Assembly (NCBI GenBank): GCA_021413885.1
Contig: JAIOPM010000031.1
Location: forward strand, 124,001-188,000
Reading direction: 5' to 3'
DNA: 64,000 nucleotides
Source: Planctomycetota bacterium
GTDB taxonomy: Bacteria; Planctomycetota; UBA1135; GCA-002686595
Made by a program: the position numbers and the translations under genes. The notes under the pieces are model-generated. The model searched no databases and had not been told where the DNA came from. It worked only from the letters and a program-made list of their open reading frames with translations. This document shows, in pieces, positions 8,827 through 16,278 of the stretch; within the stretch, counting starts at the first letter, position 1, and each line of letters begins with the position of its first letter.

Positions 8827-10203
8827 GTGAACCGCTTCTCCTTCGACTTCCGTCGCACCCCGCGTCGTTGGGCCTCTTCGGCCCGTTTGCACGTCGTCGG
8901 CGCTTCGCTCTCGCTCAGCCTCGCAGCTTGCGCGACGTACGGCGAGCGCACGCAGCGCGCGTACGGCGACTTCGAGGCCGGACGCTTCGACACCGCGCAA
9001 GCGGAGTACGCGGACCCGAAGGTCACGGACTCGGCGTTCCTCTCCGGCGCGGAAGCCGGGATGGTCGCGATGGTCGCGGGCGACTTCGTTCGCGCGCAGG
9101 AGCACTTCGACGCCGCGTACGCCGAGGTGCGCGAGGTCGAGGATCGCGCGCTGGTCTCCGCGACCGATTTCGGCGAGACGCTGGTGTCGTTCGCGATCAA
9201 CGACACGTTCAAGACGTACGAAGGCGAGGGTTTCGAGCGCGTGATGCTCCACGGCTGTCTCGCGATCACGTATCTCGCGCAGGGCAAACTCGAGGATGCG
9301 TACGTCGAAGCGAGGCGCGGGAACAAACTCTTGGAGAGCGAGGAGACGCTCTACGAGAAGAAGTACGCAGCCGGAGGCCTGGGGCATTTCCTCTCGGCGC
9401 TCGCGTACGAGATGCTCGGGCAGCGCGACGAAGCGTTCATCGACTACCAACGCATGGTCGAGAAAGGCGTCGGCGAGGAGCTCGCCGCGCGCGCGATGAT
9501 TCGCTTGGCGCCGGCGCTCGATCGCGGCAGCGACGTCGAGCCGCTCGTCCAACGCTTCGGCGCGGACCCCGCGCGTCCGGACGGCGCCGCGAGCGTCGTC
9601 GTGATCGCCGGCGTCGGCAGCGGGCCGTTCAAGCAGGAGTTCGGCTTCGCGCTGCCGGTCGACAAGGGCAAGGTCGTCCAGTGGGCGGTGCCGACGTTGG
9701 TTGTGCGCCCTCAAGTCGTGTCGAGTCTCGTGCTGCGCGTCGCCGGCGCTGCGCAGTCGGTGCGCACGACCGTGATCGAGGACGTCGCAAAGGTCTCGAA
9801 GGAGAACCTCGACGACCGCATCGCGTGGCTCGCGGCGAAGTCGGCGGTGCGCGCGGCGTTGAAGTACAAACTGACCGACCGGCTCGAGAAGGATCACGGC
9901 GTGCTCGGTTTGATCGCCGGCGATGTCTTCACCGTTGCCACCGAGCGCGCCGATCTGCGTGCATGGCAGACGCTGCCGGACACGTGGCAAGCGGCGCGGG
10001 CGTTCGTCGAGCCGGGGAGTCACGAACTCGTGCTCGACGCCGAAGGCGGAGCGAGCGTGTCGCTCGGGAGTTTCGAGCTCGAGCGCGGCGAGACGCTGAT
10101 CGTGGTCGCCCGCTCGCTCGGTTCGCGTCTTTACGCCCACGCGATCGGCGGGCGCCGCATCGATTCACCAGCGCCGGCCGCGACCGACGCCCCGGTTCCC
10201 TAA
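8827..10203 (+). CDS. COG3014-family lipoprotein
   Basis: A 458-residue lipoprotein with a GTG start. A basic N terminus and a hydrophobic stretch lead to the lipobox LAAC near residue 35. The middle is rich in short helical repeats resembling TPRs (EAGRFDTAQAEY, DEAFIDYQRMVEKG). It is followed by a beta-rich domain beginning VVVIAGVGSGPFKQE, the profile of COG3014 proteins. Function is unknown. It heads an operon with a YcfL-like and an LpoB-like lipoprotein. The same trio occurs in gammaproteobacteria, where LpoB activates a peptidoglycan synthase. That supports an outer-membrane or periplasmic role in cell-wall assembly. Confidence 0.75.
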   Translation: MNRFSFDFRRTPRRWASSARLHVVGASLSLSLAACATYGERTQRAYGDFEAGRFDTAQAEYADPKVTDSAFLSGAEAGMVAMVAGDFVRAQEHFDAAYAEVREVEDRALVSATDFGETLVSFAINDTFKTYEGEGFERVMLHGCLAITYLAQGKLEDAYVEARRGNKLLESEETLYEKKYAAGGLGHFLSALAYEMLGQRDEAFIDYQRMVEKGVGEELAARAMIRLAPALDRGSDVEPLVQRFGADPARPDGAASVVVIAGVGSGPFKQEFGFALPVDKGKVVQWAVPTLVVRPQVVSSLVLRVAGAAQSVRTTVIEDVAKVSKENLDDRIAWLAAKSAVRAALKYKLTDRLEKDHGVLGLIAGDVFTVATERADLRAWQTLPDTWQAARAFVEPGSHELVLDAEGGASVSLGSFELERGETLIVVARSLGSRLYAHAIGGRRIDSPAPAATDAPVP

Positions 10204-10237
10204 GTTCATCCCCGTATCACTCCTCGAGGAACGAATC

Positions 10238-10663
10238 ATGAAGCTCATCCAACTCGCCGCGGCGGTTCTGTCGCTCGCCACAGTCGCCTGCGTCGGCCAA
10301 TCGTCGGTCGGCGGCAAGCAGAACGTCTACTCGGGCGGCGCGAACAGCACCGAACTCGGCAAGGTCGTCGGCAACGACTACTTGGCGCACGCGCTCACGA
10401 TCCAGAACTACCAGTCGAAGAAGCTCGACGACGGACGCTTGATGATCCAGTTCGAGCTCTTCAACGACAGCGACCAGAACCTGCGCTTCTCGTGGGCGCT
10501 CGATTGGTTCGACCAACAAGGCTTCAAGATCGCCGACGCGACGCGCCATTGGGCGGCCGTCCAACTCGGCAGCGGCGGATTCACCACGATTCAGCAAACG
10601 GCGCCGACGCCGGCCGGTGAGCACTTCAAGCTCCAGGTCTCGTCGCCGAACGAAGTTCACTGA
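10238..10663 (+). CDS. YcfL-like (DUF1425) lipoprotein
   Basis: A 141-residue lipoprotein with a signal peptide ending in a lipobox-like ATVAC before Cys18. The body has the immunoglobulin-like pattern of DUF1425/YcfL: a strand LTIQNYQSKKLDDGRLMIQFEL, then the conserved LRFSWALDWFDQQGF. It lies 34 bases after the COG3014 gene and 21 before the LpoB-like gene, the same order as in gammaproteobacteria. GAGGAA eight bases before the ATG is a good ribosome binding site. The role of YcfL is unknown; its constant association with lpoB suggests the cell-wall synthase pathway. Confidence 0.75.
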   Translation: MKLIQLAAAVLSLATVACVGQSSVGGKQNVYSGGANSTELGKVVGNDYLAHALTIQNYQSKKLDDGRLMIQFELFNDSDQNLRFSWALDWFDQQGFKIADATRHWAAVQLGSGGFTTIQQTAPTPAGEHFKLQVSSPNEVH

Positions 10664-10684
10664 CCTCCTTCGAAAGGCATTCCA

Positions 10685-11308
10685 ATGAAGTTCGTCACCG
10701 CATCGCTCCTCCTCGCGACGCTCGCCCTCGGCGGGTGCAGCTCGCTCAGCTACGACGACCCGGACAAGGTCGAGACGCTCACGATCGACTTCGGTTCGAC
10801 CGACCTGCAGGAACTCGCGGGGCACATGGTGCAGTCGCTGGTCACGTCGCAGTCGCTCAACTACATCCAGAAGCCGACCGACGACAAGCGGATCGTGCTC
10901 TACATCGGCGCGGTCAACAACCGCACCAGCGAGCACATCGACACCGGCGGGATTACCGACTCGATCAAGGTGCCGCTGCTCCAGAGCGGCAAGTTCCGTC
11001 TCGCGACCAGCAAGCAAGGTCAGGACGAACTCGCCGACCAAGTCCGCTTCCAACAAGGCGAAGGTCGCGTCGATCCCGCGCAGGCCAAGGCTTTCGGCAA
11101 GCAGGTCGGCGCTGACATGATCCTCTACGGCAACCTGCGCTCGATCGAGAAGTCGAAGGGCCGCAACCTCGAGGACGGCGGCTACAAGAAGGACGACGTT
11201 TGGTACCAGTTCACGCTCGAGGCGGTGAACATCGAGACCGGCGAGGTCATGTGGGCCGACCAGAAGGAACTTCGCAAGACGAAGAAGACCGGCATCTTCG
11301 GCAAGTAG
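10685..11308 (+). CDS. lpoB: LpoB-like penicillin-binding-protein activator lipoprotein
   Basis: A 207-residue lipoprotein with lipobox LGGC (Cys18). It matches the LpoB/YcfM pattern: an extended FGSTDLQELAGHMVQSL helix, YIGAVNNRTSEHIDT, a strand-rich core and GADMILYGNLRSIEK, then VNIETGEVMWADQKELRK near the end. In E. coli LpoB spans the periplasm and stimulates PBP1b through its UB2H domain. The long Pro/Ala-rich disordered linker of enterobacterial LpoB is absent here; only about 10 residues separate Cys18 from the fold. Whether the host has a PBP1b partner cannot be seen in this window. Confidence 0.8.
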   Translation: MKFVTASLLLATLALGGCSSLSYDDPDKVETLTIDFGSTDLQELAGHMVQSLVTSQSLNYIQKPTDDKRIVLYIGAVNNRTSEHIDTGGITDSIKVPLLQSGKFRLATSKQGQDELADQVRFQQGEGRVDPAQAKAFGKQVGADMILYGNLRSIEKSKGRNLEDGGYKKDDVWYQFTLEAVNIETGEVMWADQKELRKTKKTGIFGK

Positions 11309-11325
11309 CCCGGACCGAAACCCAT

Positions 11326-11369
11326 CGCGCCCCGGCGAGCTCGCGGTCGGCGGGGCGCGTGTGTTTTTG
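11326..11369 (+). terminator. Intrinsic terminator after lpoB
   Basis: A 9-base stem, CGCGCCCCG at 11326-11334 with CGGGGCGCG at 11351-11359, is followed by TGTGTTTTTGG. It begins 18 bases after the lpoB stop and is well placed to end the three-lipoprotein operon. Confidence 0.7.
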
Positions 11370-11582
11370 GCTCAACCCGTTGTTTCGAAGAGGCTTGCAC
11401 CGGCCGACACGCTCGCCGGAGTCGGCTCGTTCGGTCCCGCGACCTTTCTCGCTAGGGACGCCACGCGCATCGTCCGGATGGGGGACACAGACGAGCGGTG
11501 CGCGCTGGACGAAGGACGAAACGGACACTCCTGAATCGCTTCTGAGAGACGGACACCTCTTCAGAACCTCTTCACTCCTGAG
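11370..11582. other. Unassigned intergenic stretch between two terminators
   Basis: About 210 bases lie between the lpoB terminator and a second, strong terminator at 11583, so something may be transcribed here independently. The second half repeats short GGACAC and CTCTTC words. I find no tRNA, SRP, RNase P or tmRNA landmark and no credible protein frame on either strand. A small RNA is possible, but no promoter stands out. Confidence 0.2.
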
Positions 11583-11617
11583 CTCGGGCCCGCCGGACAG
11601 CGGGCCCGAGTTCTTTT
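11583..11617 (+). terminator. Strong intrinsic terminator
   Basis: A perfect 10-base stem, CTCGGGCCCG with CGGGCCCGAG, has an 8-base loop and is followed by TTCTTTT. It faces the plus strand, although no recognised gene lies between it and the lpoB terminator 214 bases earlier. Confidence 0.75.
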
Positions 11618-11753
11618 CCATCCGGGTCGTCCGCGAGCGCGTGCGCTCCGCGAATTTTCTCGACCGGCGGCGTTCGTTCCGGAACCCGAGTCGGCATGGA
11701 CGCGCGCAGCCCACGTGGCTGCGCTGGGGATCCTAAACTCTTCTCGATGCCGC

Positions 11754-11788
11754 AAGCCCACCGGTTCAACCGGTGGGCTTGTGTTTTT
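11754..11788 (+). terminator. Strong intrinsic terminator with TGTGTTTTT tail
   Basis: AAGCCCACCGG (11754-11764) pairs with CCGGTGGGCTT (11770-11780) around a TTCAA loop, then GTGTTTTT follows. The tail word TGTGTTTTTGG is the same as after the lpoB terminator. It is the third plus-strand terminator-like hairpin in 460 bases. Confidence 0.7.
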
Positions 11789-11882
11789 GGTTCGGCATCT
11801 TCGCGGTCGGGCTCCATCGGCGTGCTGCGCCCGGTCGACAACCTCGGCGCCCGCAGAGCCACCGCCTCGCGGTGCTCGGCGC

Positions 11883-11888
11883 TAGAGT
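11883..11888 (+). promoter_or_regulatory. Candidate -10 box (TAGAGT) for the epimerase gene
   Basis: TAGAGT lies 15 bases before the ATG of the epimerase gene and after the last terminator hairpin. A transcript from here would have a leader of only a few bases. Confidence 0.35.
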
Positions 11889-11903
11889 TCCCCGACCACA
11901 GCC

Positions 11904-12875
11904 ATGCCGACACACCTCGTCACCGGCGGAGCCGGGTTCATCGGTTCGCACCTCGTCAGCGCTCTGGTCGCCAAAGGTGTCCGGGTGCGGGTGCTCGACA
12001 GCCTGGTCACCGGGAAGCTCGAGAACCTCGGACACCTGGTCGTCGGTCCACGCGGGAGCGGCGCGCCGGTCGAGTTCCTGCAAGGCGACATCACCGACGC
12101 CGCCATCGCGCGGGAAGCCTGCAAGGGCGTTTCGGTGCTGTTCCACGAAGCGGCGCAGGTCTCGGTTCCGCTGAGCGTGAAGGACCCAGCCAAGTGCTAC
12201 GACATCAACGTCGGCGGCACGCTGACGATGCTCGAAGCGGCGCGGGAAGCCGGCGTGCAACGTGTGGTGTTCGCCGCGTCGTCCGCGGCGTATGGCGACA
12301 CCGAGGAGCTTCCGAAGCACGAAGGCATGCTCCCTCGCCCGCTCTCGCCCTACGCGTCGGCCAAAGTCGCGGGCGAGCACCTGATCACCGTCTGGGGCCA
12401 CGTCCACGGCATGGAGACGGCGTCGTTGCGCTACTTCAACGTCTTCGGGCCGCGCCAGGCCGACGACTCGCCGTACACCGGCGTGATCGCGATCTTCGCC
12501 AAGGCGTTGATCGAAGGTCGTTCGCCGACGATCTACGGCGACGGCGAGCAGACGCGCGACTTCACGTACGTCGACAACATCGTGCAAGCCAACCTACTCG
12601 TGGCGGAGCGCGACCTGCCGTCGGGCGCTGTGCTCAACGTCGGCTCGGGCGTGCGCATCACGATCAACGAGCTCTACCGCGCGATGGCCGCTCAATTGGA
12701 GAGCACCACCGAGCCGCGCTACGCGCCGCCGCGCGCGGGCGACGTGCAACACTCGGTCGCGTCGATCGAGCGCGCGAGTCGGATGCTCGGCTACGCGCCG
12801 ACCGTCGGCTGGCGGGAGGGCCTGCACGCGACGGTGAAGTGGTACCGAACGCGGTTGAGCGCACCGCGAGTCTGA
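11904..12875 (+). CDS. NAD-dependent epimerase/dehydratase (extended SDR, UDP-sugar 4-epimerase-like)
   Basis: A 323-residue extended short-chain dehydrogenase. It opens with the NAD-binding TGGAGFIGSHL, has the catalytic Tyr-x-x-x-Lys in YASAKVAGE near residue 153 and an SSAAYGD serine segment about 26 residues before it. The sugar-nucleotide half contains RYFNVFGPRQ and IYGDGEQTRDFTYVDNI. This pattern is typical of UDP-glucose or UDP-N-acetylglucosamine 4-epimerases (GalE/WbpP type) that supply surface polysaccharide precursors, but the exact sugar cannot be told. It stands alone, with no glycosyltransferase neighbours. Confidence 0.85.
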   Translation: MPTHLVTGGAGFIGSHLVSALVAKGVRVRVLDSLVTGKLENLGHLVVGPRGSGAPVEFLQGDITDAAIAREACKGVSVLFHEAAQVSVPLSVKDPAKCYDINVGGTLTMLEAAREAGVQRVVFAASSAAYGDTEELPKHEGMLPRPLSPYASAKVAGEHLITVWGHVHGMETASLRYFNVFGPRQADDSPYTGVIAIFAKALIEGRSPTIYGDGEQTRDFTYVDNIVQANLLVAERDLPSGAVLNVGSGVRITINELYRAMAAQLESTTEPRYAPPRAGDVQHSVASIERASRMLGYAPTVGWREGLHATVKWYRTRLSAPRV

Positions 12876-12991
12876 CGGCTCGGCACCTTCGCGGTGGGGC
12901 ATGCTTGGCACGCGTCGAGGGGGTTTCGACCGACTTCCGCGCCGATCTTGCCCGCGGCGCGCGGCCCAACGAGGCCTCGCGAGGCGTCCAC

Positions 12992-13020
12992 TTGGTGATT
13001 CGGACGTGTCGCGATAACCT
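12992..13020 (+). promoter_or_regulatory. Candidate sigma-70-type promoter for pckA
   Basis: TTGGTG (12992-12997) and TAACCT (13015-13020) are separated by exactly 17 bases. This is the only candidate promoter in the window where I can also point to a reasonable -35 hexamer. Transcription would start about 55 bases before the pckA ATG. Confidence 0.45.
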
Positions 13021-13082
13021 GTCGGGCTCTCCAAATCGCCGCGCGCGTCCGTCAGGGCGCGTGCCTCACCCCTGCGCTCAAT

Positions 13083-14771
13083 ATGAACCCGACTCCCGCT
13101 GCTCAGACCGCGGCCGACTTCAAGGCCGACCTCGAACGCCTGCTCGGTCTGAAGACCGTCACCTACAAGTACAACCTCTCGAAGGACGAGCTCTTCGACG
13201 AGGCGATCAAGAACGACCGCGGTCGGGTTCGCAAGGACGGCGGGTCGAACGAGCAGAAGTGCTACCCGACCAAGCTCGGTGTGAAGGGGCCGCTCGTCTA
13301 CTACACCGACCCGGACTGCACCGGGCGGCGCGTGAAGGACACCTACGCGGTGTGCTGGCCCGAGGTCGCCGACGTGATGTGGTGGAAGGATGACGTCCAG
13401 CGCTACGACCCGGAGAAGTATCAGGGGCTGCTCAAGCGCGTCGTCGAGCACCTGAACCAGAAGAAGGCCTCCTTGTACGTCAAGGACGTCTTCATGGGCG
13501 CGGACCCCGAGTTCTCGATTCCCTATCGCTTCGTCGGCGAGTACGCGACCCACGCGATGTTCGCCCACAACATGTTCCCGAAGGACCTGAAGGGAGTGAA
13601 GGACGTCGCCGCGCGCCGCTGGACGATGCTCAATGCGCCGTCCTTCGTGTGCGTGCCTGAGCGCGACGGTTGCCGCTCCGAGTGCGCGGTCATCATCGAC
13701 ATCAAGAACAAGATCTGCCTTGTCGCGGGTCGCATGGACTACTGCGGCGTGGTGAAGAAGACGATCTTCACCGTCGGCAACTACCTCTTGCCGCTCGACG
13801 GTCGTCTCTCGATGCACTGCTCGGCGAACGTCGGACCGAAGGGCGACGGCGCGATCCTCTTCGGCCTCTCCGGCACGGGCAAGACGACGCTCTCCGCCGA
13901 CCCCGACCGTCGCCTGATCGGCGACGACGAGACGATTTGGAGCGACATCGGTCTCTGCAATCTCGAAGACGGCTGCTACGCCAAGTTGATCGACCTCAAC
14001 AAGGAGGCCGAGCCCGTGATCGCCGCCGCGCTGTCGAAGGCCGGCACGATCATCGAGAACGTGCCGCCGCCGAAGGGCAAGCGCATGGAGGAGTGCGATC
14101 CCCAGGAACTCGACCTCACCGACAAGTCGATCACCGAGAACACGCGCTTCAGCTACCCGCTCTCGGCGAACCCGAACGTGATGCCGAACGCGCAAGGCCC
14201 GCACCCGGAGACGATCGTGCTGCTGACGGCCGACGCTTTCGGCGTGCTGCCGCCGGTCGCGGTGCTCGACGCCGAGCAGGTCATGTACCACTTCGTGTCG
14301 GGCTTCACCGCGAAGCTCGCCGGCACCGAAGTCGGCGTCACCGAGCCCAAGGCCGCGTTCAGCGCCTGCTTCGGCGCGCCGTTCATGGCGCACAAGCCGT
14401 CGGTCTACGCGAAGCTGTTGGGCGAGAAGATGCGCAAGCACAAGGCGCGCTGCATCCTGCTCAACACCGGCTGGAGCGGCGGAGCGTACGGCGTCGGCAA
14501 GCGCATCTCGATCAAGGACACGCGCGCGTTGCTCAACGCCGCGCTGCGCGGCGATCTCGACGCGGGCAAGGTCGAGTACGAGAAGCACCCGACGCTCAAC
14601 CTGCGCATGCCGAAGAGCTGCCCGGGCGTCGACGCGAAGATCCTGAACCCGCGCAACACTTGGTCGGACAAGGCGGCGTACGACGCCGCGGCGACCAAGC
14701 TGCGCGACATGTTCAAGAAGAACTTCGCGGACAAGGGCTTCGCGGCCCTCGGCATCCAAGAAGTGATGTGA
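13083..14771 (+). CDS. pckA: Phosphoenolpyruvate carboxykinase, ATP type
   Basis: Converts oxaloacetate and ATP to phosphoenolpyruvate, CO2 and ADP, the gluconeogenic entry step. At 562 residues it is slightly longer than most bacterial PckA. The kinase P-loop GLSGTGKTT is at about 261-269, followed by LIGDDETIWSD. The catalytic His lies in LSMHCSAN near 244. The C-terminal NTGWSGGAYGVGKR is near 461. The usual GEMKK active-site segment reads GVVKK here, keeping the lysine pair but changing the Glu-Met, and the region around it is unusually rich in cysteine. The ATG has no clear Shine-Dalgarno sequence. I first considered the GTP type, but the motifs fit the ATP family. Confidence 0.9.
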   Translation: MNPTPAAQTAADFKADLERLLGLKTVTYKYNLSKDELFDEAIKNDRGRVRKDGGSNEQKCYPTKLGVKGPLVYYTDPDCTGRRVKDTYAVCWPEVADVMWWKDDVQRYDPEKYQGLLKRVVEHLNQKKASLYVKDVFMGADPEFSIPYRFVGEYATHAMFAHNMFPKDLKGVKDVAARRWTMLNAPSFVCVPERDGCRSECAVIIDIKNKICLVAGRMDYCGVVKKTIFTVGNYLLPLDGRLSMHCSANVGPKGDGAILFGLSGTGKTTLSADPDRRLIGDDETIWSDIGLCNLEDGCYAKLIDLNKEAEPVIAAALSKAGTIIENVPPPKGKRMEECDPQELDLTDKSITENTRFSYPLSANPNVMPNAQGPHPETIVLLTADAFGVLPPVAVLDAEQVMYHFVSGFTAKLAGTEVGVTEPKAAFSACFGAPFMAHKPSVYAKLLGEKMRKHKARCILLNTGWSGGAYGVGKRISIKDTRALLNAALRGDLDAGKVEYEKHPTLNLRMPKSCPGVDAKILNPRNTWSDKAAYDAAATKLRDMFKKNFADKGFAALGIQEVM

Positions 14772-14842
14772 GCGAGGCGTCGTTCGCGGCGCTTCAGACG
14801 ACTCATCAGCCTTCGTCGGCCCGGCGGCGGTGTGCGCCGTGC

Positions 14843-14848
14843 TATCTT
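14843..14848 (+). promoter_or_regulatory. Candidate -10 box (TATCTT) before the TPR gene
   Basis: TATCTT lies 26 bases before the ATG of the TPR-protein gene, between it and pckA. No -35 hexamer is clear. Confidence 0.3.
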
Positions 14849-14874
14849 GCGTTCGAACGACGCGAGCTCGACCG

Positions 14875-15258
14875 ATGACCGACGCCAAGACCCACTACCT
14901 CGCAGGCCTGAAGCTCTTCGGCCAGAGCAAGTTCGAGGAGTCGATCGTGGAGTACCGCGCGGCGCTCGAGCTGAAGCCCGACTGGGCCGACGTGATCCAC
15001 GCGCTCGCGACGTCTCAATCGAAGCTCGGTCGCCAGGACGAAGCGATCGAGAGCGTCAACCGCGTGATCGCGATGACTCCGAACGACGCGTTCGCGTTCA
15101 CGTCGCTCTCGATCTTCCTGCAGCGCAAGGGCCTGATCCCCGAGGCCGAGAAGGCCGCGGCCCAGGCGCGGATGTTGTCGTGGAAGGAAGAGCTGAAGAA
15201 GAACCCGAACGCGCCTCCGCCGAGCGGCGGACCGGGTCCGATGCACGTCGTGCAGTGA
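14875..15258 (+). CDS. Small TPR-repeat protein
   Basis: A 127-residue soluble protein with about three tetratricopeptide repeats: YLAGLKLFGQSKFEESIVEY, then WADVIHALATSQSKLGRQDEA and a third before residue 105. A short Pro/Gly-rich tail follows. It has no signal peptide, so it is probably a cytosolic adaptor. The frame is open 15 codons further upstream, but the repeat pattern starts right after the ATG at 14875. The radical SAM gene begins 16 bases after its stop, so they may be co-transcribed. No specific partner can be inferred. Confidence 0.75.
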   Translation: MTDAKTHYLAGLKLFGQSKFEESIVEYRAALELKPDWADVIHALATSQSKLGRQDEAIESVNRVIAMTPNDAFAFTSLSIFLQRKGLIPEAEKAAAQARMLSWKEELKKNPNAPPPSGGPGPMHVVQ

Positions 15259-15274
15259 CGCTGCGCGCGGCGCG

Positions 15275-16147
15275 ATGATTCGCTACGAAGGCACTCTCTA
15301 CCGCCCGCCGTCCGAGGCCGACAGCCTGATCCTGCAGGCGACGATCGGGTGCAGCTACAACGAGTGCACGTTCTGCGGGATGTACCGCGACAAGCGCTTT
15401 CGCGTGCGACCGCTCGTCGAGCTCGAGCGTGAGATCGACTGGGCCGCGCACGCGGCGCCCGACGTGCGCAAGGTCTTCCTCGCGGACGGCGACGCGCTGA
15501 TCGCGAAGACTTCGTTCCTGCTCGACGTGCTCGCGAACTTGCGCGCCGCGTTTCCCGCGCTGCAGCGCGTCAGTTGCTACGCGTCTCCGCAAGCGCTCGA
15601 CGTGCGTTCGACGGACGAGATGCGCGCGCTGCGCGAAGCCGGCCTCGTCCTCTACTACGTCGGACTCGAGAGCGGCGACGACGCGGTGCTCGAACGCTTG
15701 AAGAAGGGCGCGGATTCGGCGGAGCTCGCGCGCGTCGCCGCGAAGGCGCACGCGGCGGGCGTCAAGCTCTCGACGATGATCCTCCTGGGCGCCGGCGGGC
15801 GCGCGCGGTCGCGCGAACATGCGCTCGCGTCGGCGCGTCTCGTCAACACGATCGGGCCGCGCTTCGTCAGCACCTTGGTGATGACGCCGGTCGAGGGCAC
15901 GCCGCTCTTCGTCGAGGCGGGCAGGGGCGAGGTCGACGAGCTCTCGCCTCTCGAACTCGCGCGCGAGCTGCGCGACTTCCTCGCCGCGCTCGAGCTCGAT
16001 GGCACGGTCTTCCGCTCCAACCACGCGAGCAACTACCTCGCGCTCGCCGGCACCCTGCCGAAGGACCAAGCCCGCCTGGTCGCCGCCCTGGACGCGGTCC
16101 TCGCGCGGCCGGATGACGTCACTTTCCGCCGTCGGCGAGGCCTCTGA
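15275..16147 (+). CDS. Radical SAM protein with C-x4-C-x2-C cluster motif
   Basis: A 290-residue radical SAM enzyme. The [4Fe-4S] cysteines are Cys26, Cys31 and Cys34 in IGCSYNECTFCGMY, spaced C-x4-C-x2-C instead of the usual C-x3-C-x2-C. The SAM barrel continues with VFLADGDALIAK, the YYVGLESGDD strand and GVKLSTMILLGAGG. This is the signature of a widespread group of uncharacterised radical SAM proteins, sometimes annotated as coproporphyrinogen-oxidase- or Elp3-like. The substrate is unknown. There is no cobalamin-binding domain and no cysteine-rich C-terminal cluster domain. Confidence 0.8.
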   Translation: MIRYEGTLYRPPSEADSLILQATIGCSYNECTFCGMYRDKRFRVRPLVELEREIDWAAHAAPDVRKVFLADGDALIAKTSFLLDVLANLRAAFPALQRVSCYASPQALDVRSTDEMRALREAGLVLYYVGLESGDDAVLERLKKGADSAELARVAAKAHAAGVKLSTMILLGAGGRARSREHALASARLVNTIGPRFVSTLVMTPVEGTPLFVEAGRGEVDELSPLELARELRDFLAALELDGTVFRSNHASNYLALAGTLPKDQARLVAALDAVLARPDDVTFRRRRGL

Positions 16148-16278
16148 CCGCCGCCCGAGCTCGAGGCTTCGCTTTCGAGCTCCGAAATCTCGACGCGTAC
16201 GCAAGCGCGGCGCGACGACGGCCGAAAGAGCTGAGACCAAGTCTCAGCTCCCGCCCCCAACGCGCCCCGCGCGTCGAC

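Noticed and set aside
11754..11780. Palindrome GCCCACCGGTT/AACCGGTGGGC as a transcription-factor operator
   Set aside because: It is directly followed by GTGTTTTT and lies just after other terminators; a terminator is the simpler reading.
12594..14888. 764-codon open frame on the minus strand over pckA
   Set aside because: It is antisense to the well-supported pckA and epimerase genes. Its translation is rich in Arg, Val and Asp with no motif, typical of antisense frames in GC-rich DNA.
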